Counted from the first letter of the stretch, positions 33,125 to 42,784 are shown. The stretch: DNA of 50,163 nucleotides from Sphingomonas pruni NBRC 15498 (GCF_001598455.1 NZ_BCYZ01000031.1:1-50163), one strand, 5' to 3'. The notes: generated by a model not told the origin, from the letters alone. Made by a program: numbers and translations.

Positions 33125-34849
33125 TCAGGTCGCGCGCTTCAAGGCCCAGCTGATATTCTCGCCGCCCGCCGCCGCCTCGCCGCTCACCACCAATTGCTGG
33201 GTGGAGACCGGCCGCCCATCGGGATCGATCCACAAACTTTCTTCGATCGTCAGCGATCCGCCGCGGCAGCGGAATTGCCACAGCCGTCCCGACGGCAAGC
33301 GCAGAAGTGCCGCCATGCCGTCAGCGGTCGGCGCCGCCTCGACCCCTGCCCCCAGATGGAAGCGGATCGCGAACGGGATCGTGCCGACCTTGCGCTTGCG
33401 CCCGGCCGGCAACAGCATGTCGTCGCCGCGCAATTCGCGGCCGTCGCTGGCCAGCAGCAACTGGCGGCGGTGGAGGAATCCGAACCGACGGGCATAGCCG
33501 TCATGGCTCGCCTCCAGCCGGCTGGCGCCGTTGCTCTCCTGCCGCGCCAGTTCGACCTCGGCGACGCCCTTGCCCAACGTCCCGTCGGCGTGGATCGCGG
33601 TCGAATTGCTGTCGCCGACCACCAAAGTCGAATGCGCCGCGGTGGTGCGCAGCCCTTCGGACAAGGTCGCCGGGATCTGTGCGATCGCCGAACGGGCGCC
33701 GCCGCAATTGACGATCAGCCGCTCGGCGCCGTCGGACATCTCCAGCGCCAGGGTCGAGGCGCAGCCACCTTCGGCCAGCCGTGACACCGGGGGCGGCGCG
33801 GCATCGACGATCACCACCGCCTCGCCCTGCGCCAGGCGTTGATAGCCCCAGTCGCGCGCCTGGCGCAGCGGCCGCGCGCGCACGCCGGTCGCCGCAACGA
33901 TCTCGTCGATCCGCTCGCCGCGGATCGGGCCGCCGCCCTGCCAGCTGGAGAGACCATGGTCGCCGTGGCACACACCCTGCAACGCCGGAACCATCCGGCC
34001 CAGCGCGGCGGATAAGGCCGCAGGCGGTGCCAGCCGGCGCGCGGTATAGGCCTCGCGCAACATGGTCAGCAGCATGATGATGTCGACCTGGGCCAGCGGC
34101 GCGCGCGCAATCACCCCGCCATCCTCATAGACGGCGCTCTCGATCGCCTTTTCCAGGCCGTCTTCGCCGATCTGGCGGCGCGGATCGCCCCCCGGGATCA
34201 GCAGCCCCGCACAGATCACCCCACACCAGGCCGCGATCCGCGCGACCCCGGCGGGCGCCTTGTCGGCGCTGCGATCGAGGTGCCGCGCGCCGCGCGCCAG
34301 CGTGTTGAGCACCTTGCTGCGATAGACCAGATCGGACGACGACAGGATCAGCGGTGCGTGCGCGGTCCAGTGAAGAATGCGGCGGCCCCACAATTCCGGC
34401 GTCCAGGCGGGTTCGCTGACCTTATCGGCATGGACTTCCAGCCACAGCCGCATGATCGTCTCGGCGATCGGCACGCCGATTGGGCGCGTCGCCACGGTCG
34501 ACAGGTCGCGCAACCAGGCGAAGCTGTGGAGGTAATGCGCCAGCGGTTTCGACCAGTCGGGCTTGGCGAAATCGAGATCGGCGATCGCCACGCTGTCGCC
34601 GCGGAACGCGACCCGACCGTCGAGCAGCGCATTGCCGCGACGCGGATCGCCGACGAACGGATCCTCGGGCACAGCGACCAGCTTGAGCGGATGGCGACCG
34701 CGCAGCCGAAACGCATGGAGCGGCGTGCGCCAAGTCAGTTTACGGAAGCGCTCGGCGACGCGGTCGGCAAGCGACAGGCCGGCGCTGCTTCCGATGCGGA
34801 TCAGCCGCTTGCCTTCGTCGATCCCGTCTGACGCGTGTTCCTCGCTCAC
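33125..34849 (-). CDS. Heparinase II/III family protein
   Basis: This 574-residue protein has the two-part architecture of heparinase II/III-like lyases: a helical N-terminal region to about residue 300 and a C-terminal beta-sandwich with [11 protein letters not shown], the [14 protein letters not shown] motif (catalytic-region His) and [20 protein letters not shown]. No signal peptide is evident. Substrates of this housekeeping alphaproteobacterial clade are not established; an acidic glycan or cell-envelope polymer is an inference. It begins with a GTG overlapping the rpe stop and is followed 49 bp later by purH. Confidence 0.88.
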   Translation of the reverse strand: MSEEHASDGIDEGKRLIRIGSSAGLSLADRVAERFRKLTWRTPLHAFRLRGRHPLKLVAVPEDPFVGDPRRGNALLDGRVAFRGDSVAIADLDFAKPDWSKPLAHYLHSFAWLRDLSTVATRPIGVPIAETIMRLWLEVHADKVSEPAWTPELWGRRILHWTAHAPLILSSSDLVYRSKVLNTLARGARHLDRSADKAPAGVARIAAWCGVICAGLLIPGGDPRRQIGEDGLEKAIESAVYEDGGVIARAPLAQVDIIMLLTMLREAYTARRLAPPAALSAALGRMVPALQGVCHGDHGLSSWQGGGPIRGERIDEIVAATGVRARPLRQARDWGYQRLAQGEAVVIVDAAPPPVSRLAEGGCASTLALEMSDGAERLIVNCGGARSAIAQIPATLSEGLRTTAAHSTLVVGDSNSTAIHADGTLGKGVAEVELARQESNGASRLEASHDGYARRFGFLHRRQLLLASDGRELRGDDMLLPAGRKRKVGTIPFAIRFHLGAGVEAAPTADGMAALLRLPSGRLWQFRCRGGSLTIEESLWIDPDGRPVSTQQLVVSGEAAAGGENISWALKRAT

Positions 34850-35508
34850 CCGTCCCTCAACGCCGCGATGTTGGCGGCATAGGCGCCTGGCCCGCCGCGG
34901 AAAGTGGCGGTACCGGCGACCAACGCGTCAGCACCCGCCGCGATTACCTGGGGCGCGGTCTCGCGATCGATTCCGCCATCGACTTCCAGGTCGACATCCA
35001 GCCCCTGCTTGTCGATCATCTTGCGGATCGCTTCGATCTTGCGCAGCGCCGAAGGAATGAAGCTCTGCCCGCCAAAGCCGGGATTGACGCTCATCACCAG
35101 CACCAGATCGACTTCCTCGAGCAGGTAGTCGAGCGCCTTGGCCGGGGTCTGCGGAGTCAGCACGACACCGGCGCGCTTGCCCAGGCTGCGGATATGGCGA
35201 AGGCTGCGATGCGTGTGCGGCCCGGCCTCGACATGGATCGAGATCGTATCGGCGCCCGCTTCTGCGAACTGGTCGAGATAGGGATCGACCGGCGCGATCA
35301 TCAGATGGACGTCGAGCGGCTTGGCGGTGTGCGGGCGGATCGCCTTCACCACTTGCGGCCCGATCGTGATGTTGGGGACGAAATGTCCATCCATTACATC
35401 GACATGAATCCAGTCGGCACCGGCGGCGTCGATCGCGCGTACTTCCTCGCCCAGTTTGGCGAAATCGGCACTCAGGATCGACGGCGCAATACGGACGGGC
35501 TTGGACAT
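34846..35508 (-). CDS. rpe: Ribulose-phosphate 3-epimerase
   Basis: This 220-residue TIM-barrel enzyme interconverts ribulose 5-phosphate and xylulose 5-phosphate. Motifs are [10 protein letters not shown], the metal-binding [25 protein letters not shown] and the VDGGI phosphate loop. The ATG at 35508 is chosen; the frame stays open upstream through rsmB but that part is not coding. It lies 8 bp after rsmB. Confidence 0.96.
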   Translation of the reverse strand: MSKPVRIAPSILSADFAKLGEEVRAIDAAGADWIHVDVMDGHFVPNITIGPQVVKAIRPHTAKPLDVHLMIAPVDPYLDQFAEAGADTISIHVEAGPHTHRSLRHIRSLGKRAGVVLTPQTPAKALDYLLEEVDLVLVMSVNPGFGGQSFIPSALRKIEAIRKMIDKQGLDVDLEVDGGIDRETAPQVIAAGADALVAGTATFRGGPGAYAANIAALRDG

Positions 35509-35516
35509 GGCTTGCT

Positions 35517-36770
35517 CTAACCGGCCCTCGCGAATCGGGCAATGAAGAAGCCGTCGCATCCGCCCTGCTCGGCCAGCGCGCCTGGCAGAATGCGTACCCA
35601 GCCGCGCGGATCGGGCACGATTCCGGCCGGCAGCTCGTCGGCGCGGACCGGATCGATCGCGAAATCGGGATTGGCGGCGAGGAACGTCTCGACTTGCTCC
35701 TCCCCTTCCTCGCGCTCGAGCGAGCAGGTCGCGTAGACCAGCTTGCCGCCCTTCTTCACCCAGCCTGCCGCCTGGACCAGCAATTGGCGCTGAAGATGCG
35801 CCGCTTCCTCGATGATCGCCGGGTGGACGCGATGAAGCACGTCGGGATGGCGGCGAAAGATTCCGGTCGCGCTGCACGGCGCGTCGAGCAAAACCGCGTC
35901 GACCGGCGCCGGCGGCGACCAGAAAGCGACATCGGCGGTGACGATCTCCGCGCTGAGCCTGGTACGCGCCAAATTGTCGCGGAGTCGTGCCAGACGACTT
36001 TCCGACGCGTCGACCGCGGTGACCGACCATCCCGCGGCGGCCAGCTGCATTGTCTTGCCGCCGGGTGCGGCGCATGCGTCGATCACGCTCCCCTTCCCCG
36101 GGCCGAGCAAACGGGCCGGGATGGCGGCGGACAAATCCTGCACCCACCAGTCGCCCTCGGCGAAGCCCGGCAGATCGGGGATCGCGGTGCCGCGCGGCAG
36201 GCGGCGCTGGCTGGGCATCAGTTCGAGGCCTTCCGGCCCCTCTTCGCCGCGCAGCGTGAGGTCGACCGGCGGCGGTTCGGCCATCGCGCGCCGCGCCGCC
36301 AGCACGACATCGTCGCCCCAGGCGGCTTGCCAACGCAGGGCGACCGCGTCGGGCAAGGTCGGCGGTTCGGGCAGGGTTGCCTTGCGCCGGTCGAGCGTGC
36401 CGAACACGCCATGGACCAATTTGCGCGGGCCCCCATCGACCAGCGGCAGTACGGTCGAGATCGCGGCATGCCCCGGCGTTCCCAGTCGCAGCGACTGGGC
36501 GAGCGCGATGCGCAGCGCGAACCGCGCCTTGGCGTCATGCGGCAATGGCCGCTGCGTCGCCGAATCGATCAGCGCGTCGAGGTCCGGCAGATGACGCAAC
36601 ACTTCCGACGCGATCGCCCGCGCCAACGCGCGGTCGTTATCGGCCTTCAGACTGGACAGCACGCGCGGCGCGGCTTGATCGAGCGTCTCGCCGCGTCGGA
36701 GCACGGCGTCGAGCAGACGAAGCGCGGCCTGGCGCGCGGGAACGCCGGGGGGAAGCGAGGAATTAGACAA
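35517..36770 (-). CDS. rsmB: 16S rRNA m5C967-type methyltransferase RsmB/Fmu
   Basis: This ~417-residue protein has an N-terminal NusB-like RNA-binding domain ([19 protein letters not shown]) followed by a Rossmann methyltransferase with the SAM motif [14 protein letters not shown]. The two cysteines of m5C enzymes are C299 in DAPCSATG and the nucleophile C349 in TCSLEREE. The start is uncertain. I use a TTG at 36770, which overlaps the upstream membrane-protein stop. An ATG at 36812 would give 431 residues overlapping that gene by 50 bp. It heads the rsmB-rpe-heparinase-purH run. Confidence 0.9.
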   Translation of the reverse strand: MSNSSLPPGVPARQAALRLLDAVLRRGETLDQAAPRVLSSLKADNDRALARAIASEVLRHLPDLDALIDSATQRPLPHDAKARFALRIALAQSLRLGTPGHAAISTVLPLVDGGPRKLVHGVFGTLDRRKATLPEPPTLPDAVALRWQAAWGDDVVLAARRAMAEPPPVDLTLRGEEGPEGLELMPSQRRLPRGTAIPDLPGFAEGDWWVQDLSAAIPARLLGPGKGSVIDACAAPGGKTMQLAAAGWSVTAVDASESRLARLRDNLARTRLSAEIVTADVAFWSPPAPVDAVLLDAPCSATGIFRRHPDVLHRVHPAIIEEAAHLQRQLLVQAAGWVKKGGKLVYATCSLEREEGEEQVETFLAANPDFAIDPVRADELPAGIVPDPRGWVRILPGALAEQGGCDGFFIARFARAG

Positions 36771-36981
36771 GCAGGAAATATCCGATCGTAAATAATGCAG
36801 CGATCGCGGCAAGCCAGACGATCAGTCCGAGGAGGACGGCGGGCACATAGCCGACCGGGCGATCCGGCCGAAATGCTTTCAGGATGAGCGCCCCGGTCCC
36901 CCAGATCAGGCTGTCCAGAACCGTGTCGATAAAAAGATCTGCTATGAAACCGCCCAACAGGCCCTCCGGCACGATCGGCAC
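36763..36981 (-). CDS. Small predicted membrane protein
   Basis: I do not recognise the family. The 72-residue protein starts at a GTG and has two hydrophobic stretches: one near residues 10-35 (GFIADLFIDTVLDSLIWGTGALIL), interrupted by acidic residues, and a clear transmembrane helix at ~46-71 (VLLGLIVWLAAIAALFTIGYF). Between them is a basic segment KAFRPDRP. Its stop overlaps the rsmB start region. It is divergent from the DUF1674 gene. Confidence is moderate because it is short, but its codon pattern and hydrophobicity look real. Confidence 0.6.
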   Translation of the reverse strand: MPIVPEGLLGGFIADLFIDTVLDSLIWGTGALILKAFRPDRPVGYVPAVLLGLIVWLAAIAALFTIGYFLLV

Positions 36982-37047
36982 TTGCGCCGGTCCTTTGCTG
37001 CGCCGATGTGGTTCGTCGACGATCAGCGTTCAATCAATGGACCCATC

Positions 37048-37206
37048 ATGCCCCGTCCCCCGTACGTCAAGCCGCCCGCTTATCTCACGCCCAGCCCGCC
37101 GGTGCCTGAGCCGGAGAAGGTCGAGCCGTCGGAGAAGGATCCGCTCGACAAGGATCCGACACGATACGGCGACTGGACGCTGAAAGGCATCGCGGTCGAT
37201 TTTTAA
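37048..37206 (+). CDS. DUF1674 (SdhAF4-like) protein
   Basis: This 52-residue protein matches DUF1674, the family of succinate dehydrogenase assembly factor 4, which in eukaryotes binds the flavinylated SdhA subunit. Diagnostic is the C-terminal block DPTRYGDWTLKGIAVDF, after a Pro/Lys/Glu-rich N terminus. It has no sdh genes nearby. It is divergent from the rsmB run and followed by a REP-like element. The ATG at 37048 is the first clear start. Confidence 0.88.
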   Translation: MPRPPYVKPPAYLTPSPPVPEPEKVEPSEKDPLDKDPTRYGDWTLKGIAVDF

Positions 37207-37210
37207 CCTT

Positions 37211-37318
37211 CGTCACCCCGGCCTTGTGCCGGGGTCCACCGGGCGGCAAGCCGGGGAAAAAGAGCTCTAGCTGCTCGCTAACCTGCGTAGTGGATGCCGG
37301 GACGAGCCCGGCATGACG
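37211..37318. repeat. REP-like pair of hairpins
   Basis: Two inverted GC-rich hairpins face each other: CCCCGGC-cttgt-GCCGGGG (37216-37234) and a second hairpin with arms ATGCCGGG/CCCGGCAT (about 37293-37314). They are enclosed by CGTCA and TGACG ends. The pattern of a CGTCACCCCGGC arm facing a CCCGGCATGACG arm is common in alphaproteobacterial intergenic REP/BIME-like repeats. I see nothing else in 37207-37411 beyond this element. Confidence 0.8.
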
Positions 37319-37411
37319 ACAAGATTTTGATCTGCTCGATCATGCATAGCCATTCCGGTCGCTTCGACGCCATCTTTGCCGGCGCCAAACGGTTTCGGCC
37401 AGGAAGGCGAC

Positions 37412-38284
37412 CTACCACTCCTCCACCCACGCCGTCAGCAAGGTGTGCGCGATCGCATAATGCGGCGGCGACAGGAACGGGGCGGACGGATCGCCGGCCA
37501 GCGACTTGCGGACGTCCTCGCGGCTGACCCACATCGCATCCTGCAGCTCATGGGGATCGATCGTGATGACGTCGTCCTCCGCTTCGCCGATACAGGCCAT
37601 CATCAGCGATGACGGGAACGGCCAGGGCTGGCTGGCGACGTAGCGGACGTTGCGCACGCGCACCCCGGCTTCCTCGAAAATCTCGCGCGCGACCGCTTCC
37701 TCGATCGACTCGCCCGGCTCCATGAACCCGGCCAGCGCCGAATAGCGCCCCGCCGGCCATTGCGGCCCGCGTCCGACCAGCGCGCGGCCCGAATGTTCGG
37801 CGATCATGATCACCACCGGATCGGTGCGCGGGAAATGCTCGGCGCCGCAGTTCGGACACGAACGGCCCCAGCCGGCGCGGATCATCACGGTCTGCGTCCC
37901 GCAATTGGCACAGAATTGATGGCGGCTGTGCCAGTCGAGCACGCTGCGCGCCGCGGCATAGGTCTCTGCTTCCTCCGGCCGCATCAGGTCGAGCGCACGG
38001 AACAGGCTCGGCGAGCGCCCAGCCGGCGCGCGCATACCCGGGACATAAGCGGCGAAATGCGGCTTGCCTTCGAGCAGCCCCAGTAGGACCAATTCGGCAT
38101 CGTCGGGCGCGTCGGCCAGGCTGGTCCAGCCGAGCGTGCCGTCCTCCGCCACCTCTGGCTCGAAATTGTCGAGCTTGAGCAGCCTGGCGCGCCAGTCGCC
38201 CATCGCCGCCGCCAGTTTCTCGGGATCGTGACGCAGCGGATCGGCCCGGTCGAGTGGGCTGCCGGTAAAGCCGGGGCGAATCAT
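37412..38284 (-). CDS. nudC: NADH pyrophosphatase NudC
   Basis: This 290-residue Nudix enzyme hydrolyses NADH and removes NAD caps from RNA in other bacteria. A zinc ribbon has C125, C128, C143 and C146 (CANC...CPNC). It is followed by the NudC-specific HFPRTDPVVI segment and the Nudix box GFMEPGESIEEAVAREIFEEAG. The C-terminal SQPWPFPSSLM motif is the NudC signature. The N-terminal domain is present. The ATG at 38284 overlaps the stop of the serine hydrolase (ATGA). Confidence 0.95.
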   Translation of the reverse strand: MIRPGFTGSPLDRADPLRHDPEKLAAAMGDWRARLLKLDNFEPEVAEDGTLGWTSLADAPDDAELVLLGLLEGKPHFAAYVPGMRAPAGRSPSLFRALDLMRPEEAETYAAARSVLDWHSRHQFCANCGTQTVMIRAGWGRSCPNCGAEHFPRTDPVVIMIAEHSGRALVGRGPQWPAGRYSALAGFMEPGESIEEAVAREIFEEAGVRVRNVRYVASQPWPFPSSLMMACIGEAEDDVITIDPHELQDAMWVSREDVRKSLAGDPSAPFLSPPHYAIAHTLLTAWVEEW

Positions 38285-39615
38285 TTGGCCCGGAAACGCT
38301 GCATGTCGCTGATCAGCGCCTTCACCGTCTCGTCGCGGATCGGCCATTTGTCGGCGGGGAAGTAATTGACCATGATCGTGCCGCGGATCTTCTTGACCGG
38401 ATTGACCCAGGCTGCGGTGCCGGCGGCTCCGCCCCAGCCGTACGTGCCCGCGCCCATCGAATTCGCCTTGTCCTCCAGCACCACCGATCCGCCAGCGCCG
38501 AAGCCCATCTTGGGGCCCGCGGTTCCGCCGGTGGCGCCTGCCACGCCGCCGAACTCGACACCGGCGGGGAGGAGGTTCGACATGGCGAGCCTGGCGGTCT
38601 CCGGCTTCATGATGCGGACGCCGTCCAGCTCGCCATAATCCTGCAGCATGTGCAGGAACCGGTCATAGTCGCGCGCCGACATCACCAGTCCGGCGCCGCC
38701 ATAGGGAAAGCTGGGCGGCGACAGATAGGCCGAGGTTGCGGCCGGATCGATCGCGAAGAGCTTGTTGCCGGGCAGGAAGGCGTAATTGGTCGACAGCCGT
38801 CCGACCTCGCTCGACGGGACCGTCCAATAGCTCGACGTCATCTTGAGCGGATCGAGGATGCGCGTCTGGACGAAGGCGTCGAAACGCATCCCGCTCGCCT
38901 TCTCGATCACCGCGCCCATCAGGTCGAGCCCGATCGAATAGCTCCACTTGGTGCCGGGGTCGGCGATCAGCGGAACGCTCGCCACGCGGTCGGCGAATTC
39001 CTGCAGCGATGTCGGGCGCGTCTTGCGCGCATCGACCTCCATCGCCGCGTTGACCTGGCCGGGGGTGATGCCCTTGTCCATGTAAAGCTGGAGCAACGGG
39101 CCCTTGGTGATGATGTTGTAACCCAGGCCGGCGGTGTGGGTCAGCAGATTGCGGACCGTGATCGGGCGCACTGCCGGGCGGCTGTCGATCGTATTCTCGT
39201 TGAGCTGGACGCGCATGGTCTTGAACGCGGGCAGGAAGTCGCTGATCGGCTCGTCGAGCTTCATCTTGCCGTCCTCGATCAGGATCATCGCCGCCATCGC
39301 GGTGATCGGCTTGGTCATCGAATAGACCCGCCACAGGCTGTCCGGACCGGCCGGCGCGGCATTGGCGTCGGTCGCGATCTTGCCCGAGGCGACGAAGGTG
39401 GTGGGCAGGTCGCCGGCCCCGAACGCGCCAACGATGCCGGGCATCTCGTTCTTGGCGACATACGAATCGTAGAGCGCCTGGGTCTCGGGGAGAGGCGGTG
39501 CCGGTGCGCCAACGGGGGCGGCGGCCGATATCGGCAAGGCCACCTGCTGCGCGGCGGCGGCACCGACCAGCAATGCGATCGTGGCGGTAGCGGTAAACAA
39601 GGGGGTCACGCGCAT
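38281..39615 (-). CDS. Class C beta-lactamase-like serine hydrolase
   Basis: This 444-residue protein is a member of the beta-lactamase/penicillin-binding-like esterase family. An N-terminal signal peptide (residues ~5-22, ending AAAQQ) predicts export. The catalytic S99-x-x-K102 motif is in YSMTKPITAM, and Y226 in SYSIG is the expected general base. The Tyr motif is YSI, not YxN, as in family VIII esterases, so an esterase or peptidase role is more likely than antibiotic resistance. The ATG at 39615 is preferred over a TTG at 39621 that overlaps the mutY stop. Confidence 0.87.
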   Translation of the reverse strand: MRVTPLFTATATIALLVGAAAAQQVALPISAAAPVGAPAPPLPETQALYDSYVAKNEMPGIVGAFGAGDLPTTFVASGKIATDANAAPAGPDSLWRVYSMTKPITAMAAMILIEDGKMKLDEPISDFLPAFKTMRVQLNENTIDSRPAVRPITVRNLLTHTAGLGYNIITKGPLLQLYMDKGITPGQVNAAMEVDARKTRPTSLQEFADRVASVPLIADPGTKWSYSIGLDLMGAVIEKASGMRFDAFVQTRILDPLKMTSSYWTVPSSEVGRLSTNYAFLPGNKLFAIDPAATSAYLSPPSFPYGGAGLVMSARDYDRFLHMLQDYGELDGVRIMKPETARLAMSNLLPAGVEFGGVAGATGGTAGPKMGFGAGGSVVLEDKANSMGAGTYGWGGAAGTAAWVNPVKKIRGTIMVNYFPADKWPIRDETVKALISDMQRFRAK

Positions 39616-39617
39616 CG

Positions 39618-40664
39618 TCAAAGCTCTCCCGTCGCTCTAGCGGCCTTGGCGAAGACAGTCGGCAGACCGGCTTCTCCAAGCGACTCGATCGGCCACCATT
39701 CGGCGCCGTCGGGCGCTGCATGGCGGTCGACGACGGCGCTCGCAAGCGCCAGCTGCAATCTGAAATGGGTAAAGACGTGTTCGACGCGCCCCGCCAGCAT
39801 CTGCCAATCGGCCGGGAGCGGGGCGTCGGCGAGGCCCGGCGCCGAATCGGTCCAGGGCCCGGTCGGCAGCGCGCGCATGCCGCCGAGCAGGCCCTTGGGC
39901 GGCCGCCGTACCAGCAGCACGTCACTACCGCTTCGCGCCCAGAAGATGGTGCCGTGGCGCGTCGGCTTGCCCGCCTTTGCCGGCTTGACCGGATAGGCCT
40001 CCTGGTCGCCGGCCGCATTGGCCGCGCATCCGTCGCGCAGCGGGCAGAGCAGGCATTTGGGTGCGCGCGGCGTGCAGATCGTGGCGCCCAGGTCCATCAT
40101 CGCCTGGGCGAAATCGCCGGCGCGCTCGTTCGGCGTCAGCGTCGCGGCGGCGGGGCGGATCGCGGCCTTCTCCTCCAGCCGGAACAATCGCGCGACCACG
40201 CGCTCGACATTGGCGTCGACTACGGTCGCGGGCGCGCCGAACGCGATCGCGGCGATCGCGGCGGCGGTATAGTCGCCGATCCCGGGCAGCGCGCGCAGCT
40301 CGGCCTCGGTGCGCGGAAAGGCCCCCTTATGCTCGGCGACGACGGCGCGCGCGCAGGCGACGAGGTTGCGCGCCCGGGCATAATAACCCAGCCCTGCCCA
40401 TGCCGCCATGACGTCGGCCTCCTCCGCCTGGGCCAGGCTGGCGAAATCGGGCCAGCGCGTGACCCAGGCGGCGAAGCGCGGACCGACCGCCGCGACGGTG
40501 GTCTGCTGTAGCATCACTTCGGACAGCCAGACGCGATATGGATCGGCGGTTTCGCCGGGTCCCGCGCGCCATGGCAGGGTGCGGCGATGTGCGTCGTACC
40601 AACGCAACAATGCCGGCGCGACAAAACCTGACAAGGATGGTGCGGAAGGAAGCTTGGCGGCCAC
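39618..40664 (-). CDS. mutY: A/G-specific adenine glycosylase MutY
   Basis: This 348-residue DNA repair enzyme removes adenine mispaired with 8-oxoguanine. E49 (SEVMLQQTT) and D150 (VVDANVERV) are the catalytic acids. The helix-hairpin-helix is LPGIGDYTAAAI, and the 4Fe-4S cluster is bound by C197, C204, C207 and C213. The C-terminal ~120 residues form the Nudix-like 8-oxoG recognition domain. It starts at a GTG 26 bp from the divergent DciA-like gene. Confidence 0.96.
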   Translation of the reverse strand: MAAKLPSAPSLSGFVAPALLRWYDAHRRTLPWRAGPGETADPYRVWLSEVMLQQTTVAAVGPRFAAWVTRWPDFASLAQAEEADVMAAWAGLGYYARARNLVACARAVVAEHKGAFPRTEAELRALPGIGDYTAAAIAAIAFGAPATVVDANVERVVARLFRLEEKAAIRPAAATLTPNERAGDFAQAMMDLGATICTPRAPKCLLCPLRDGCAANAAGDQEAYPVKPAKAGKPTRHGTIFWARSGSDVLLVRRPPKGLLGGMRALPTGPWTDSAPGLADAPLPADWQMLAGRVEHVFTHFRLQLALASAVVDRHAAPDGAEWWPIESLGEAGLPTVFAKAARATGEL

Positions 40665-40690
40665 CCCGCGGCTATGGCATGGATGGCCGA

Positions 40691-41263
40691 ATGAGCAAGC
40701 GCGCCACTCCCAAAGGCCCGACGAAACCCGCGCCGGAACCGCGTCGCGGTGGACCGGCGCGCGCTGTCGGCGACTTGCTGCCCCAGGTCGGCGGGGCGGC
40801 GTTTCGTCGCTTCGGCTTCGTCCAGTCGGGAATCGTCACGCGCTGGGCGGAAATCGTCGGACCCAAATATGCCGGCGTGTCGTCGCCCGAATCGATCCGC
40901 TTCCCGCCGGGCAAGAAAGCCGAGGGCGTGCTCACCGTTACCGTGAAGGGCGCGCATGCGGCGATGATGCAGCATATCGCGCCGGAGATCGTCGAGCGGG
41001 TCAACCGTTTCTTCGGCTATGCCGCGGTCGCCCGGCTCAACCTCAAGCAAGGCAGGATCGCCGAGCGCCCGTCCCGCGCCGCGCCGCCCAGCCTGCGTCC
41101 CGCGCCGACCCCGCCGGCCGAACTCGGCCCGGGGCTGCGCGCGATCGCCGATCCCGAATTGCAGGCGGTGCTCGCGGCGCTCGCCGCCGGCGTCGCGGGC
41201 AATCGCGGCATCCCCGTCCTTGGGCCCATCAAAGTGCCCGTCATCGGAAAGACTGAAAAATGA
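40691..41263 (+). CDS. DciA-like DUF721 protein
   Basis: This 190-residue protein has a DUF721 domain of DciA type, which in many bacteria loads the replicative helicase in place of DnaC. The conserved region (residues ~25-110) includes VGDLLPQVGGAAFRRFGF, RWAEIVGPKYAGVSSPESIRF and LTVTVKGAHAAMMQHIAPEIVERVNRFFGY. The C-terminal part is Ala/Pro-rich with a second short helical segment. Its place between mutY and smc, and in an origin-side segregation region, fits the role. It overlaps the next gene by 4 bp. Confidence 0.88.
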   Translation: MSKRATPKGPTKPAPEPRRGGPARAVGDLLPQVGGAAFRRFGFVQSGIVTRWAEIVGPKYAGVSSPESIRFPPGKKAEGVLTVTVKGAHAAMMQHIAPEIVERVNRFFGYAAVARLNLKQGRIAERPSRAAPPSLRPAPTPPAELGPGLRAIADPELQAVLAALAAGVAGNRGIPVLGPIKVPVIGKTEK

Positions 41264-41988
41264 TCCGTTCGTTGCTGGTGCTGGCATTGATTGCCGGACT
41301 GCCGCTTGCCGCCGGTGCCGCGACCAGGGCGCCGGCGAAAAAGACCGCCCCGGCCAAGCGCGCGCCGGCCAAGGTCAATTGGGTCAATGTCGTCGCCGCG
41401 ACGCCCGAAGGCGGAATGCGGATGGGCAATCCCAATGCCAAGGTGAAGCTGATCGAATATGGCTCGCGCACCTGCCCGCATTGTGCGCTGTTCGCCAAGG
41501 AAGGGCTTCCGGTGCTGAAGGCCGGGCCGATCGCCGCGGGCAAGCTTAGCTACGAATTCCGCGACTATCCGGTGCACGGCTCGCTCGACCTCGGGCCCAT
41601 CCTGTTGGGCCGCTGCGTCTCGACCGCCCAATTCTTTCCCCTGCTCGATGCGATGTTCGCCAATCAACAATCGCTGCTGGCCAAGTTCCAGGCGGCGGCG
41701 GCCAAGACCCAGGGCATGGCCAACGCCACGCCCAACCAGATCGCAACCAGCCTGGCCACGGACCTGGGCTATGTCGATTTCGTCAAACGCCGCGGCATGA
41801 CGGCGGCGCGGGCCCAGGCCTGTCTCGCCAGCACCGCCGGCGTCGATCGCATCGTGGCGATGACCGATGCCGCCGAGAAGCAATATTCGGTCAACGGCAC
41901 GCCGACCTTCACCATCAACGGCACCAAGGCGGAGAATGTGTTCGATTGGGCCCATCTCCAGCCGTTGCTCGCCGCCGTCGGCGTCTGA
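41260..41988 (+). CDS. DsbA-family thiol-disulfide oxidoreductase (1)
   Basis: This 242-residue exported protein has an N-terminal signal-like segment (LLVLALIAGLPLAAGAAT) and a Lys/Ala-rich linker. It then has a thioredoxin-fold domain with an inserted helical region. The active site is C72-P-H-C75, the classic DsbA CPHC, and the cis-proline is P215 in NGTPTF. It should introduce disulfides in periplasmic proteins. It overlaps the DciA-like gene by 4 bp, and a paralogue lies directly downstream. Confidence 0.9.
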   Translation: MIRSLLVLALIAGLPLAAGAATRAPAKKTAPAKRAPAKVNWVNVVAATPEGGMRMGNPNAKVKLIEYGSRTCPHCALFAKEGLPVLKAGPIAAGKLSYEFRDYPVHGSLDLGPILLGRCVSTAQFFPLLDAMFANQQSLLAKFQAAAAKTQGMANATPNQIATSLATDLGYVDFVKRRGMTAARAQACLASTAGVDRIVAMTDAAEKQYSVNGTPTFTINGTKAENVFDWAHLQPLLAAVGV

Positions 41989-42009
41989 ATTTTCCCAAGG
42001 GAGTAGTAT

Positions 42010-42753
42010 ATGAAGATCTCGCCCCTGTTCGCCGCTCTGCCGCTCCTGGCGCTCGCCGCCTGCGGCGGGTCGGGCAACGACGCCAACAGCTCGACCCCGG
42101 CCGCCCCGGTCGCGGCCAAGCCGGCGCCCGCCGGCATGTCCTGGGTCGACACGGTGGTGAAGACGCCCGAAGGCGGCTTCCGGATGGGCAATCCCGACGC
42201 GCCGCTCAAGATCGTCGAATATGGATCGCGCGCCTGCCCCTATTGCGGCAAGTTCGACCAGGAAGGCTTCCCGGCGCTCAAGGAAAAGTACATTTCCGCC
42301 GGCAAGGTCAGCTACGAATTCCGCGAATATCCGGTCCACGGTCCGCTCGACCTCGGCCCGATCCTGCTCGGCCAATGTTCGGGCGACACCGCGACCTTCT
42401 TCCCGATCCTCGATCAGATGTTCGCCAACCAGCAGACGCTGCTCGCCAACGAACAGCAGGTCTCGGCCAAGGTCCAGGCGGCGCAGGGCGCTACTCCCAA
42501 CCAGGTCGCGACCATGTATGCCGAAGGCCTGGGTTATCTCGATTTCATGAAGCAGCGCGGCCTGCCCGAGGACAAGGCACGCGCCTGCCTCAACGACAAG
42601 GCGGCGATCGACAAGCTCGTCGAGCGCACCAAGTTCGCCAACGACAAGTTCCAGATCAGCGGCACGCCGACCTTCATCATCAATGGCGAGAAGCTCAACG
42701 ATGTCGGCGACTGGGCGACGCTCGAACCCGTGCTCAAGGCACGGGGCGCCTGA
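42010..42753 (+). CDS. DsbA-family lipoprotein oxidoreductase (2)
   Basis: This 247-residue paralogue of the upstream gene shares the PEGG-RMGNP and PVHG-LDLGPILLG segments. It is a lipoprotein with lipobox LAAC (C18), so it should be membrane-anchored. The active site is C76-P-Y-C79, a different dipeptide from CPHC that usually shifts redox potential. The cis-Pro motif GTPTF is retained. A short AAGGGAG site precedes the ATG at 42010. The smc gene follows 31 bp downstream. Confidence 0.9.
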   Translation: MKISPLFAALPLLALAACGGSGNDANSSTPAAPVAAKPAPAGMSWVDTVVKTPEGGFRMGNPDAPLKIVEYGSRACPYCGKFDQEGFPALKEKYISAGKVSYEFREYPVHGPLDLGPILLGQCSGDTATFFPILDQMFANQQTLLANEQQVSAKVQAAQGATPNQVATMYAEGLGYLDFMKQRGLPEDKARACLNDKAAIDKLVERTKFANDKFQISGTPTFIINGEKLNDVGDWATLEPVLKARGA

Positions 42754-42784
42754 TCGCTGATCGCGCCGGGGGGCCGCTGAACGG

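Noticed and set aside
38281..39615. Serine hydrolase as an antibiotic-resistance beta-lactamase
   Set aside because: The SxxK and Tyr motifs fit the wider esterase/peptidase family, and the YSI variant and housekeeping context argue against a resistance role.
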